A stretch of 37,470 nucleotides of DNA from Apostichopus parvimensis (GCA_000934455.1 KN882791.1:110622-148091); one strand, 5' to 3'. Shown: positions 22,579 to 33,472, counted from the first letter of the stretch. Notes: a model not told the origin generated them from the sequence alone. Program-made: numbers and translations.

Positions 22579-23559
22579 GTAAGACACATTTTGCTTATAG
22601 TTTGTTAGTACCGTACTTGATTATGATGTCAGCTACATCAGTCCAGTCTCACTAGTTGTGTTAACTTATTTCCCTTTTTTCTAAACTGTAATGAAAGGAA
22701 TATTTCAAGAGAGTTTTAAATTGATATGAAAACATTTTGATAAAGATTTTATCGGGACGGGGTGGACGGGAACTGGGACCCTGGTCTTCTTTCTATCTTC
22801 GAAGTAATCGATACATTTTCGTTATATTATTGATTCTATTCATCCCCTCCGTCTCCCTGAAATTGCAGTCCTACAGTTAAAACATATAAAACCTCTCATC
22901 AATTTCTTTTAACTTTGAATATTTTAAAAACAAAATCATTCTATCAACATTTGATACTCATCAGCTGTATGCTATGAAACTTAAACACCCCGTAATTTAA
23001 TGATTCAAGTTAGAAAGAGATTAAAAATTGATGTAAACCAATGCATGCATGCATTCATGCATGTGTTACAGTACTTGCATCAGGTAGTATAATGTGGTAT
23101 CCTTCTATGGGTCCCCTAATGGAATCCATGCTTCGATAAACTCGTTCATCAAATCGAGTCAGAATGCGATTACATATAATAGTTAATTTGTCTCTTGGTA
23201 CAACCAAAGTAAAAGATGAAGGAACTAAAAAAATCCCCTTGTCTACTAGTTTATTAATTGAGGGCCCCCTCTATTGAATTCCGAAAGTGAGGTAGATAAA
23301 ATGTTTTATATCGTTTTAATGGAAAGTAGACGAAGTTTTCGATTGTCTTAGAGGCACTTAGAGGCAATTAATTACAAAATGTAAGTACTTGTCATTCAAT
23401 AGCAAATTGAATGACCCGACTACAAATTAATTCACACCAATTTTTATATTTCTCCGCTCGTGTTATTTTTGCTCTGGAATATACTCTGTTAAAGTTTCAT
23501 AACTTTCAAGTTTTTTTAGATGAAAGTTTATCGGTCTCAAAAGATTGAATTTCGTGCAG

Positions 23560-23643
23560 CTTGCGGCATGGGTGAATGACCGTATGATGCTACAGTATAG
23601 ATGGAAGGAGGAATCGAAGTGGCTATTCAAGGGACTGTTTTCA
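23560..23643 (+). CDS. candidate internal exon 2 of an unidentified gene
   Basis: Eighty-four bases run from a TTTCGTGCAG acceptor to the donor TCA|GTGAGT. They are open for exactly 28 codons in phase 0-0. Residues include LAAWVNDRMMLQYRWKEES and three tryptophans, unusual for random AT-rich translation. GC is about 46%. It follows the 22513-22578 segment in phase and precedes the one at 24716. The strong donor and composition make it one of the better members of the chain. No domain is recognised; an alpha-helical segment is plausible. Confidence 0.32.
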
Positions 23644-24125
23644 GTGAGTTTTATTTAAAGAGGAACCTAAAGGTTTACAGGTTCCCGTGAGAACTTTATG
23701 ACGTCACGTCGTGTCCATATAGTTGTCAATGTCTACAATTATTGTTTGCTTACAATTAATAATAATAAATCAAGTTATAAATCGTAATAGAATCTTAATT
23801 TATTAGTGACGATCTCAATTCTAAGACTAGTCTAGCAGTCAGCGTAGTACCACCAACAACCTTGTCCCCTATTTCCTTCATTCGTAGTCATTCGTTAATA
23901 AACTACTCATGGGCTATATTTTGTGTCATTTTCTATCGAAAGCTGCAGTATTTGTTCAATCTGAACTAGATTTTCGCCTGTGCCATAATCCCCTTACAAC
24001 GCATCACTAGTTGTTAAAGGTTCTATTTCAAATAACAACACAAGGAAATTGTACTTAAAAGATCATTTCTTTGGTCTGTTTATTTGTTTATAATGAACCA
24101 GTCTGTTTGCTGTTGTTGATTCACT

Positions 24126-24140
24126 TATATATATATATAT
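24126..24140. repeat. (TA)n microsatellite
   Basis: About seven TA units. Confidence 0.8.
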
Positions 24141-24282
24141 CAATGTTGTTTGTGTTACAGCTAGGCCGTACGTTTTATGTTTAATATTATTGTAAATGGT
24201 CTGGTCGAAACTCAATTCGCAGTGTCTGTGGGATCCTTATCGTTACTTGAGGTGGTACACATGCATTACGGGTACATAAGGA

Positions 24283-24295
24283 GGGGGGGGGGGGG
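24283..24295. repeat. poly-G tract, 13 bases
   Basis: G run between two partly similar segments: GCAGTGTCTGTG at about 24219 and GCGGTGTCTGTG at about 24310. Confidence 0.85.
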
Positions 24296-24715
24296 CGCGA
24301 ATCAATATGCGGTGTCTGTGATTACTTAATGCATGTGTCAATACAAATTAACGCGAAAAACACAAAGTAAAGGTAGTTTTAAGGAGACTGTTACGGGACT
24401 ACCGGAAACTGGTTTATTGTCATAACGGATATTGACTAATGAGGGAGTTTGGAGTTGTTATTTATAATATATAAAGTTAATTAATGGTTAGTAATTGTAT
24501 AATAAAGGGAGGGGGGGTGGCAATTTGGTGAAACGTGTACCATTCAATATCTATCAAGTTAAGTGACTGGGGTCATTAAGTTCAAAGTTTTGGAAATATC
24601 GTTGGGTTTAACTAGGTAGGTTATTGGGCTGGTATCATTTGTGTAGAACAATGTGTAGTTATTATTATCTTTGTCAGGCTAATCTATAAAGTTGGAAATA
24701 TTCTATCAATAACAG

Positions 24716-24760
24716 CCACGAGTGACCGAAGGTACAGCCGGAGTCCCAGTGGTTGTAAAC
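24716..24760 (+). CDS. candidate internal exon 3 of an unidentified gene
   Basis: Forty-five bases between acceptor TTCTATCAATAACAG and donor AAC|GTGAGT encode PRVTEGTAGVPVVVN in phase 0-0. GC is near 58%, the highest of the chain, in AT-rich flanks. Spacing from the previous segment is 1072 bases. Short symmetrical (0-0) exons are often alternatively spliced in animals (established), which could apply here if it is real. Confidence 0.32.
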
Positions 24761-24927
24761 GTGAGTTTGTGCGCTTAACAACGTTATAAGAGGATGCGGC
24801 ATTTATAAAGTAAATCTTCCTAGTGCGAGAGAAGACGCAACCGAACGGAACGCAACAACATTTTTGCGTAGAATGTTTCTCTTATAGAATATACTTTAGT
24901 AAACCCGATCGCAGTGAGTGCGAGAGT

Positions 24928-24941
24928 GGGGGGGGGGGGGG
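24928..24941. repeat. poly-G tract, 14 bases
   Basis: G run after GCGAGAGT. Confidence 0.9.
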
Positions 24942-25471
24942 ATTAGGGTGGGCGACAACTCCGACAAAGAAAAGTGATCATGCCTGATGATGTCATAAAC
25001 ATGAAATTGAAGGCAATCGGTTGTTTTTACATCCTAAATTCTCAGCGATTTTGCTCTACATAATCCAATATGTAAAAAAAAAATGTTGTAGTTCTCCTTA
25101 CATGCGAAGCTTATATTTTCCTATAAATATCTACTTAGGAATGCGAGAACGCAACTAATGAAAACATTTCCGTATAGTTTTCTCCACGAGTAGGCTTTTA
25201 ACAATGAGAATTATGCCTTTAAAGAAGTTGATAGAAAAAAGCCTAAAATCTAGAGCACGAATAATGACAATGGAATGAGATTTCTTAAGTGCATTAACAT
25301 TAATTATTATGTAAACTTCTTTAAATTTGATCATTGTCGCGAATCTATTTTATATGCGTGACAGCAGAGTGATAATATGAAGAATATCGTTGTGTGAATT
25401 AAAAAAAAAAAATACGAAGCAAATTATGCATGGCAGTCCGTCAGGAGTAAAGTTCCTTTACATTACAATTT

Positions 25472-25783
25472 TTGGGGTACTTTGACGATTCATCAATTAG
25501 GTATATAGCCTACATTACGAACGTTATGTTAAACATTTGCACTAGCTACCGTTCGTGCAACAGATGGTTAAACGATATGAAGAAATTTGGTGCTATTTAT
25601 CACATACAAGTAACACACTTATCTATAGAAAGTTTTGTCATTCAGCTAGAAATCGGAATGTCTTATATTATAAATATATCTTATATTATGAATGAAAACA
25701 TGACTTCAGGTACAACATCAGTTTTGGCATATATATATATATACTATAAGACAGTTACAAATCATGCTATCAGTGTATGGTGA
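25472..25783 (+). other. 103-codon open frame, probably not coding
   Basis: Open frame opening on TTG and ending TGA. It is rich in I, Y, N and S, and its last part runs through a (TA)n tract (about 25729-25745). It lacks splice boundaries or motifs and sits inside what would be an intron of the candidate gene. Confidence 0.3.
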
Positions 25784-26085
25784 AATTCTATAACGCGTTT
25801 AGTTTTTTGAGGAATGACCCTTTCAAATATCTAAGAATCATCAATGAAAGTGGCTGGTCTACCTATTCTAACACACAGACCATTCGTCACATAAAATTCC
25901 TCAATTCTTCACATAAAATGTAGAAAGGGAAACATGAGACTTTTATGGCTTCAATAATGTTTAAATGCATTACTAGTCTGAATATCAATTCAAGGGCGTT
26001 ATGTCATTGATATGAAATTAAAACAAGATGTTTTGATGGAGCTATCAGAATATATACATAATAACAGATTTGCATTTACGTTTAG

Positions 26086-26113
26086 GCCTTCATTGAGGAG
26101 CTGACGTCATCAG
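26086..26113 (+). CDS. candidate microexon 4 of an unidentified gene
   Basis: Twenty-eight bases between a T-rich acceptor (TTTGCATTTACGTTTAG) and donor CAG|GTAATT read AFIEELTSS plus one base, phase 0-1. It continues the frame of the 24716 segment after a 1325-base gap. It contains TGACGTCA at 26102-26109, so a regulatory reading is equally possible. Exons this short are rare, and this is a weak link in the chain. Confidence 0.22.
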
Positions 26114-26563
26114 GTAATTTAGTTTTAAGGGAACTTTCTAAAGATTTTAACATATTTTATAACTGAATATCTCAACCGGGTGATTTATAGATAATCAATA
26201 CTAGACTGAAAGTTTTCGGTTTTCTTGGACCGTGGCACAATTAAGTCTATAAAAGTCTGATTAATTTCATTATTAAATGGTGATCAGAATTGATCAGATC
26301 TGTAATAGTTCAATTGTCTATCCTTTCATGGAGATTCTAACCTTTCGAATTATTAATTGAAGTGGCATTCTTAAATCAGGCAATATAATATATCTTGGAG
26401 ACGGAAGGTATTTTCGAACATAGCCATGAGGTGTTTTGAACAAACATGACCAAAACTTTCGAGCATTTGAGGGCCGATTTACTGATGACTTTAAAATTCC
26501 TTTATTTTCCAAATTGTGACAGTTTCAAAAGCCATTCGACAAGGGCCGAACCAAGTATCTGTG

Positions 26564-26574
26564 CCCCCCCCCCC
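26564..26574. repeat. poly-C tract, 11 bases
   Basis: C run followed by ATCCACTCCACCCTCCCTG, which resembles the end of a hAT-like element (compare 33535-33555). No matching left end was found. Confidence 0.6.
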
Positions 26575-26898
26575 ATCCACTCCACCCTCCCTGATGGAAA
26601 AGTTATTTTCAAAAGTAATAAATATGTAAAATGTATATGTGATACAAGGTAATCGATTGAAAACTACCTAACGTTGCTTCAATCTTTTGCAAAATATGAA
26701 ACAATGTTTCATCTGAGCAAGTATCTGCATTTTAACAAAATTTCTCAACGGGTGCGACGTCTAAACTTACAGCCCTCCAGCAGAATATAAAATTACATAA
26801 TATCAATGCATAAACAGTGTATACACCTAACGATTGAAACATGACGAACAGCACCACATGTATACGGGTAATTGTTGCCGAACATTATTCTTATAACA

Positions 26899-26945
26899 TT
26901 AAACATAAACATTAAACATAGTAACATGCAAACATAACACAAACA
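26899..26945. repeat. short imperfect AAACATAA repeat
   Basis: ATTAAACATAAACATTAAAC and related words recur over about 45 bases. Confidence 0.6.
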
Positions 26946-27360
26946 CTGAACTACTGCAACATGATATTTTAAACCATATATTGGTTTCATCTTTCAAAAT
27001 TGATAAATGATCGATTATAGTTATATCGACGATCGTTACAATGGATATAAAAGTTTCCACAAAAATATTCTTTATCGATTTTTGAATTGCGCATGCTCTA
27101 TTATCGCTATTCTGTTCTGAACAACCGTCAGAACAGACTTGGAATTCCCCCATTGGAAATTTAAATAATCTAAAGCCTTTACATCGAGATTTAATCACAG
27201 CAAGTTCAAACTCCAGAATGACAGATACAAAAGCGTGATTTCAAAAGGAACCAATTATTATCTATCAACTAATACAGAAATATTTCATTTTTACCACGAG
27301 ACTTTAATCTCATTCTAGGGTATGCATTGTATCAACACAACAGGCTGATCATATTTCCAG

Positions 27361-27486
27361 ATGAAATCATGATGAAGAAAAAACAGGACGGTTTGAAAGT
27401 TTCGATTGCAACAGGCCAGTATTCCTTTGGGTTTATACTGGTCAAACATTTCGTTCATAAAATAGTTAGCCACTCTAAATTGAGTG
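27361..27486 (+). CDS. candidate exon 5 of an unidentified gene, 3' limit uncertain
   Basis: After a good acceptor (CTGATCATATTTCCAG) the frame is open with phase 1, which joins the one leftover base of the 26086-26113 segment. It reads EIMMKKKQDGLKVSIATGQ and continues through YSFGFILVKHF. The frame stays open to a TGA at about 27546. The only phase-1 donor seen is a weak GTGTAG after 27486, so the end given is a guess. Distance from the previous segment is 1247 bases. No family is recognised. Confidence 0.25.
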
Positions 27487-28319
27487 GTGTAGTATTATGT
27501 TTTTTGTTTTTTAATTTTAAATTTAGATATACTTGCACCTTTACTTGAAGAAAGAATCATATAAGTGTTCTAAGGTTATCTTAACGAACTAGATATAATG
27601 ATGAAAATTGTGGGGGAAAAAATATATATTGCTCATTCCATTAGATGTTAGGGGTAGGAAGGCGATATTGATGTTCACATGTGCACACACATAACCTGAT
27701 TCATATCTTTGTGGAAATGTACAAATTGTCTAATATCATATTTGGGTTACATCAAAACATCTGCTTTGCTTCGTTTTTTTAAATTATTATTATTTTACAA
27801 ATCTTGGCTAGAAATTTTTTATCGTAAATAAAGAAAGTTTTACTAACGTACATATTTAACACGCACATGCATGCAAAACTCACAAATCACAAATCCGATT
27901 CATATACAGTTAATGGAATATTCCGGTGACTAGAGGTTTTGCTTAGCAATATTGTTAGAAATACATATCATTTATAGGTGAAAACCATTTAGTAATATTT
28001 TGTATTATAAAAATACCAATTTTAACCTTTGGTCAAATTTAAGAAAGCATGCATCTGGCAATAAATAGCGTCAGTGATGTCATTATGGTAATTAAGCTAA
28101 AAAAGTCTTTGTTTTCACTATTAACAATGAACCAATCAATTACCCAATGAGGAAAATAAGATTCTGCCAAGCAATTTTCGTAGTTAAGAAATTCTAAATG
28201 CTAAATACAATTAAGAAAACCATTTAAATGTATCACATTTCAAGGATAAGCTAACAAGAATATTATGTTTACTCTGAAAGTAAAACTTTTGATTCAAATC
28301 TACCATGATGATGTATCAG

Positions 28320-28372
28320 ACCACCTGCTATGTCTGGAGTTAGGAAGGGTTTACCTGGTCAAACAACCATGT
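28320..28372 (+). CDS. weak candidate exon 6
   Basis: Fifty-three bases end at TGT|GTAAGG, a good donor, and are open as HLLCLELGRVYLVKQPC in phase 1-0. The acceptor (GATGATGTATCAG) lacks a pyrimidine tract. Its phase would fit an exon 5 ending in phase 1. It lies inside a 69-codon open frame (28265-28474) that could also be chance. Confidence 0.18.
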
Positions 28373-28389
28373 GTAAGGACCGAACAAGA

Positions 28390-29340
28390 TAATGCGATGG
28401 GGATTGTTTTAAATGAAAAGTGCCGAATGTTTATATCCCATTTAAAATTGCCTGCCACCGGGCTATCCCTTTAAGTTAACGCCTTCCATAGCGTTTGGTT
28501 TCCAGGCCAACTCTGAGCATATATACTGTTTTGTATATATATACATAAACAAACTTGTATAAACCGATAGTTTGAACGGAACACTTTCGTTTTTCCTAAC
28601 TCTGTATGAATATAACAGGAAGCCCTTTCAGTTGCGTTTGTTATTTGACAGTTATGAAGAAACTTTTTTTAATCGATGATTCATTGTCACAGAAAATATG
28701 ATATTGAAGTTTCATATTTTTGCGAGTTTCTGTGTTCAACGTATTGATCTTATAGTCATATCATGTATCGTTACTAACCCTATACAAACATTTAGAAAAC
28801 CTACTTTTAAATTATCTGATATTTTTTTTAGTTCGTATACTCTATATTAAACTTGCAAGGACGCCAATTGTTAGACTAACTTGTAGATATCCCATTCGAG
28901 GTAAATGTTTATGTTTTTATATCATATATTTCACGATCAATGTAATAAAATAATTTTCATGTTACGTACAAATTTGGGGATCAGATTTGAAGTTTTGTCT
29001 CTTTCAAAATGGTGTGTAATATTAAAAGTATTGTTCTCACAATAAATGTTTTCGTAATTAAATGTATGCATCTTATTAAGGAACTCGATATGGGTTGGCT
29101 AATGACAATGGTTCTTTCTACTGTGACTTGCAAATAGAACACACCATAAGCTTTAAACATACACCTTTCAAATCTTCACAAAATGATCGCTATTGACTAT
29201 AAAAAAAAATACCAAACAAGCAGAAAACCTCCATCGCTAGACGAGACATTGATGACAACAAGGAAAACAAATTAAACATCAATGCATACTAAAAACATAT
29301 AGAGATATGACACATAATTAAGTAGATATTAGTTATGCTT
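28390..29340. other. AT-rich stretch without recognisable genes
   Basis: No supported gene. A 41-base splice-bounded open segment ending at GAG|GTAAAT (about 28902) was considered too weak to call. Confidence 0.4.
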
Positions 29341-29342
29341 AC

Positions 29343-29392
29343 CTGGTTGCGATTCAGAGAAACACCTCACAAAAGATTCCGGCAAAAAACTG
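29343..29392 (-). CDS. weak candidate exon, minus strand
   Basis: On the minus strand, 50 bases lie between a good acceptor (GTCTGGATTTTCAG) and a consensus donor (CAACCAG|GTAAGC). They are open as SFLPESFVRCFSESQP with phase 2 in and 1 out. No compatible minus-strand neighbour was found, so this may be a chance pair of good splice sites. Confidence 0.15.
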
Positions 29393-29548
29393 CTGAAAAT
29401 CCAGACGCATTTAAAAAGAACAAAAGGGCGAACACATTAACGATTTATTGCAGTATTGATTCCAACTCGTGTGTATATATTACTCCACTGTTTCCTTTTG
29501 TTACTGTTAAATGATAACAATCGATATATCAGCCTGCATAATGCCACA

Positions 29549-29573
29549 AAAATAATAATAATAATAATAATAA
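29549..29573. repeat. (AAT)n microsatellite
   Basis: About eight AAT units. Confidence 0.9.
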
Positions 29574-29579
29574 ACCTTT

Positions 29580-30225
29580 ATACTCCTACGTATCGTACAT
29601 ATTTCTGTATCACTATTAGTCACTTTTTTCCCAGTGTCTTTAATTAAAGTTACAAAATTTGTCATAAACTCATTCCTCGTATGGGTTTAGTATCCTTAAT
29701 AAAGGAGGAGAAAACTTTGTTTGCAATAAGAGTCTCCAGTGCCCTGATTTTTTTTTTGATGAAGAAACCGTTAACTCATTTCATGTTTCTCTTAATTACA
29801 AAAAAAGCCTTGCCGTGAATGCCACACAAAAACTCACGACGGGTATAGACTTTGATATATACGGATGTCTTGAGAAGCCATACATGATTCTTCAACAAAG
29901 TATGACGTCTGCTAATGGTTTCATTCATACGTGTTTGTCTCCTTAGTTAAAAGAAATAGACACCTTTTTTCATTTTTTAAAACTTCGTTGCTAACTGATT
30001 CGAATCACTAAAGAAACCAGTTTAGCTAGCTACAAATAAGCCCTACTCACTCCTTCGTCCATCACACTCTTTTCTTATATCTGTAAATATGTTTTTCTTT
30101 TCTTTCAATGTCGATGATTTCAGTTTTTTATTAGTCCTTATGGAACAATCTTTTATTACATATTCAAGGTTACCTTGATGAAATGACATTTTACAATATT
30201 TATGCATTTTTGAATAAACATCTTA
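29580..30225. other. AT-rich stretch without recognisable genes
   Basis: No supported feature. Confidence 0.45.
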
Positions 30226-30228
30226 TTA

Positions 30229-30480
30229 ATGGACGTTAGAGGTACACCCCTTCGTATGGTTGAAAAGCAATCGAAGGTTTTTTTCGGAGACAAAGTATTT
30301 TTTAATGCGAAAATGACAATCAAATTGATTGGAAGAAAAACGCAAAAGAAACTTTGTAACCGAGAAAGCATTCATTGGTTGGATGCTGATCGATTAACTC
30401 AAGTGACATTTTGGAAGGACGGGGGAAAGGTTTCATTTTTCAAGGAGAATTTTATCATTTATATTTTAAATGTATATTGA
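30229..30480 (+). CDS. 83-codon ATG-initiated frame, unidentified
   Basis: A true ATG (30229) opens 83 codons ending TGA. The predicted product begins MDVRGTPLRMVEKQSKVFF, is basic, and contains mixed charged and aromatic residues (HWLDADRLTQVTFWKDGGK). A stop lies 15 bases upstream of the ATG. The opposite strand is also open over half of it (30156-30371), which weakens the case. No TATA box, signal peptide or poly(A) context was found, and no family is recognised. Confidence 0.15.
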   Translation: MDVRGTPLRMVEKQSKVFFGDKVFFNAKMTIKLIGRKTQKKLCNRESIHWLDADRLTQVTFWKDGGKVSFFKENFIIYILNVY

Positions 30481-30644
30481 TGGAGTAACGACATATTAAT
30501 TACACTTAGGGAGAAATATATTTAATGCGTTGTACTGAACGCCGTAATCACTAAACAAAGTTTGAGATGCAACTTGTTTTCTTATTGCAGACATCATACT
30601 TCATAGAATATCAGCATAAAGTCATATTTTCATTTGAAAAAAAA

Positions 30645-30662
30645 ACATGAAATATTTCATGT
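30645..30662. repeat. 18-bp perfect palindrome
   Basis: ACATGAAATATTTCATGT reads the same on both strands. Confidence 0.9.
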
Positions 30663-31090
30663 AATGTATTGTGAATGTACGTATTAATATTCCAAGTGTG
30701 GCATAATTCATTGATTCGATTCACGATATAACTGTGTGTAAACATCTCGTATATAGAAATCTTCTCTTTGTCGTAAATACTATAATTGCTAACCTTATAG
30801 AAGTCACCTTATTTCAAACCTGAGCGGATCATAACGATAATTTTAGCTCACTTCCTGTTGAAAATTATTACTTTATTAAGCTCCTTATATAATGCTTAAC
30901 CAGTAAATATATACAACACTTGGAAAGAGATTGTGAGCCAAAACAATTTTTGTTTCTGTATTACGCAATTCATCTCCATGACATTTACTGCATAAGAACT
31001 ACAAGAAATATTAATAATATTAAATATTAGATTTTGCACCCAAGTACCTGTAGACGCTTTTGTCGGTGGACAAACAAGTCTTAAAGTATC

Positions 31091-31254
31091 ATGTTAATGG
31101 AGTTTTCTCGGGAACGATCAACCGTGAAAAATCCCCAGAGGACATTCTTTCCACTAAATATTCGTCCGCAAAACATTTCATTCACGTTGATTCGGATTCT
31201 ACACAGAGCGCAGGTGTACCAATCCCTTTTAACATATGACGTCATGGGTTTGAG
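31091..31254 (+). CDS. weak candidate first coding exon
   Basis: An ATG at 31091 opens a frame beginning MLMEFSRERSTVKNPQRTFF. After about 55 codons it meets a good donor TTGAG|GTATGT, phase 2; without splicing it continues to TAG at 31322-31324 (77 codons). GC is somewhat raised. The minus strand is open over the same bases. It contains TGACGTCA at 31237-31244. No product is recognised. Confidence 0.14.
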
Positions 31255-31470
31255 GTATGTAAATACAAACAAATCAAGTGTTTCCATGGCGTTATTAATA
31301 ACAAATCAGTATATTACGTCGTAGATTGCATCAAAGAAAATAACAAGGTCAGATTTCGAGTTCCGTGTATGCGTGTGACGTATGCACTTTATGGTTGAAC
31401 TTCTTTTATTACACCCACATGTATGTATAGATATTAGTTATTATTGTTATTATTATTTTTTCCCTAACAT

Positions 31471-31561
31471 TTCTTGTGTATTTTGTTTCTCGGATTTACG
31501 AGTAATATATTAGGCTGGGCGTGTGTAAGTTATGTTGTTATAATTAATGTGGTATGTATCT
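31471..31561. repeat. direct repeat, copy 1 (about 91 bp)
   Basis: Aligns with 31796-31884. Shared words include GATTTACGAGTA, ATATTAG, GGGCGTGTGTAAGTTA, TAATTAATGTG and ATATGTATCT/GTATGTATCT, with about a dozen differences. Its end overlaps the left arm of the first palindrome. Confidence 0.85.
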
Positions 31562-31594
31562 ACATATATATGTAGATACATACCACATTAATTA
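31541..31594. repeat. 54-bp perfect palindrome with no spacer
   Basis: The 24-base left arm starts TAATTAATGTGGTATGTATC. The right arm is its exact reverse complement, and the centre is TATATA. The next base pair outward is mismatched. Confidence 0.97.
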
Positions 31595-31606
31595 ACTAAA
31601 TACAAA

Positions 31607-31683
31607 TAATTAACTTGATTTGAAATTGTTTGTGTTTTAACTATATAAGTTAAAACACAAACAATTTCAAATCAAGTTAATTA
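31607..31683. repeat. 77-bp perfect inverted repeat
   Basis: Perfect 36-base arms (31607-31642 and 31648-31683) surround a 5-base ATATA loop. The arm starts TAATTAACTTGATTTGAAAT. It lies 12 bases after the 54-bp palindrome and both structures share TAATTAA at their ends. Confidence 0.97.
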
Positions 31684-31795
31684 GTATTCCATCCCCACCG
31701 TCTCATCTACCCCTCCTCCCACAAACACAAGAGTATTTCAAAGACAAACATAATCAAAAAGCCAATCCTTTGGTTCTACCAACTGTCGAAACAAT

Positions 31796-31884
31796 TTCAC
31801 TGTATTTTATTTCTAGATTTACGAGTAGTATATTAGTGTGGGCGTGTGTAAGTTAGGTTGTTCTAATTAATGTGATATGTATCT
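31796..31884. repeat. direct repeat, copy 2 (about 89 bp)
   Basis: Diverged copy of 31471-31561. After ATGTATCT it continues AAACAATGTCC, without the returning palindrome arm. Confidence 0.85.
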
Positions 31885-31889
31885 AAACA

Positions 31890-33420
31890 ATGTCCTCACT
31901 TACATATAAAACCAGACTTCATTATTTCACCTTCCTCAATGTCCGTGGGACAATGGAAGGTATAGTACTTTGAGAAAGTACTTTCAGATACACTTCGGAT
32001 ATTTTAAACATGCCTTTTCGGAGGAGTAAAGGTAGCATTTTGGTGTTAATTTCCCCGCACAATTTCACAGAGAAAAGAAACTAATGCTTAAAATGACCTC
32101 GGGTGGAACACGTTATATGAACTTTTGAGATTGCGGTTTCCCATGTTTCATCCTACAACATTGAATACTGCTTAGCTTAAAGCATTTAGTTTGCAGAGAA
32201 GGACACATAACTTAGGCTATTCGTTTGTACTGAAATGCATTTCGGTGATAAATAGCTGTGGTTAGAAAAAGAAGGCACTTAATGTCTTTAGCAAACTAAA
32301 ATAAGCAATTGCAACCAGGCAAAATAAATCATATAGCAAAGACAAAGCCTGCATGCAGAGAGCATCAGCTGGAAGTATTAATAAAAATTGTATTTCCAAA
32401 AACTTAAAGGAATATTAATCCAATAAACCGCTATACCGCTTTTCCAGCAGCGTTTACCCATGCTTTCGTATTATATATCATCATACGACAATATGATAAT
32501 CAACATATCTACATGGTATCATAACCCTTAACGCGAGAATAAATTATGGATTTGTTTATACCGTGAAATGATATCGATACTATATGATTCATAACTAACC
32601 ACATCTGCCTCTGATAATATCATTTCGAGAAATGTTGAATTGCTTTTGAAAACTAAACAGAATTTCCATTTATAATATTTAGCGTAAATAACCCAACGTG
32701 GCTGGTTGTCTATGGCACAGCTGCTACCACATTTCCTATACAAACTAGGACTAGATTCTGAGACCGCAAATTCACGCATTTAAAGCAGTATATAGTACAC
32801 TGTATTGGCGATGCCTCCCGCAAAAACTAGCGGGATTTGGAATATGGTGAAGCATTTTTCAGTTACAGAAATAAAATTCGTTTATTTGAAAATTTCATGC
32901 AAGGATATTGGCGGAACGTATGATTCGATATTCAGAGGTTAAAATATGTTGAAAATGTTTCCAATGAACTTTTTCTTGATATTCTTACGTTCATGGCATT
33001 ACATCTGCATAACATATCTTGCAATTTATGAATAAATATAATCAGACTTTTAATCATGCGTTGCATATTATCTAAAAATTAAAATTTGATAATATTTGTC
33101 AAAAGAAGATGACGGACCCACAAAACTGAAATGACTAAATTAAATTGAATTTCTCATATTTTAGGGGGGGGGGGGAAATCACTTTTGAATAAAGCGTCTT
33201 TTTTTCTTTCTAACTTTTGATAATAATTTACCAGTGTTATGATGTAATGTATGCATTGTCTCCATAACACAAGCGGTCTTCGAATTCACGACACCCACTT
33301 TACATGTATACCCATGTGCAGATTCAGGTAGTGTCAGAGAGTGTATACCCCAACTCCACAGAAAATATTAAGAGCACCACCGTAAGTGTTCATAGGCCCA
33401 ATTTATAACCTTTCATGTCT
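31890..33420. other. AT-rich stretch without recognisable genes
   Basis: No supported gene. An 83-codon minus-strand frame (32528-32779) has no context. A 12-base poly-G tract lies at 33164-33175. Confidence 0.45.
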
Positions 33421-33440
33421 AAAAAAAATATTTTCTCGGA

Positions 33441-33472
33441 GGGGGGTTGTGTGGGGGCTGGGGTGGAGGGGG
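33441..33472 (+). other. G-quadruplex-like motif
   Basis: G runs of 6, 5, 4 and 5 separated by short spacers. They belong to a GC-rich block (about 33436-33556) whose right end, read inward, is CAGGGAGGATCCAG, similar to hAT-type termini. No left partner or target duplication could be fixed. Confidence 0.5.

Noticed and set aside
24817..24908. Two further tiny exons (CERRRNRTERNN and a 26-base segment before GTGAGT)
   Set aside because: Their phases do not fit the chain between 24760 and 26086, and the donor of the first is poor.
25472..25783. 103-codon plus-strand protein
   Set aside because: It opens on TTG, is AT-driven in composition and runs into a (TA)n tract; no motif or boundary supports it.
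33270..33300. tRNA-derived SINE B box (TCTTCGAATTC)
   Set aside because: No A box at the right distance and no tRNA-like fold; the match is too short.
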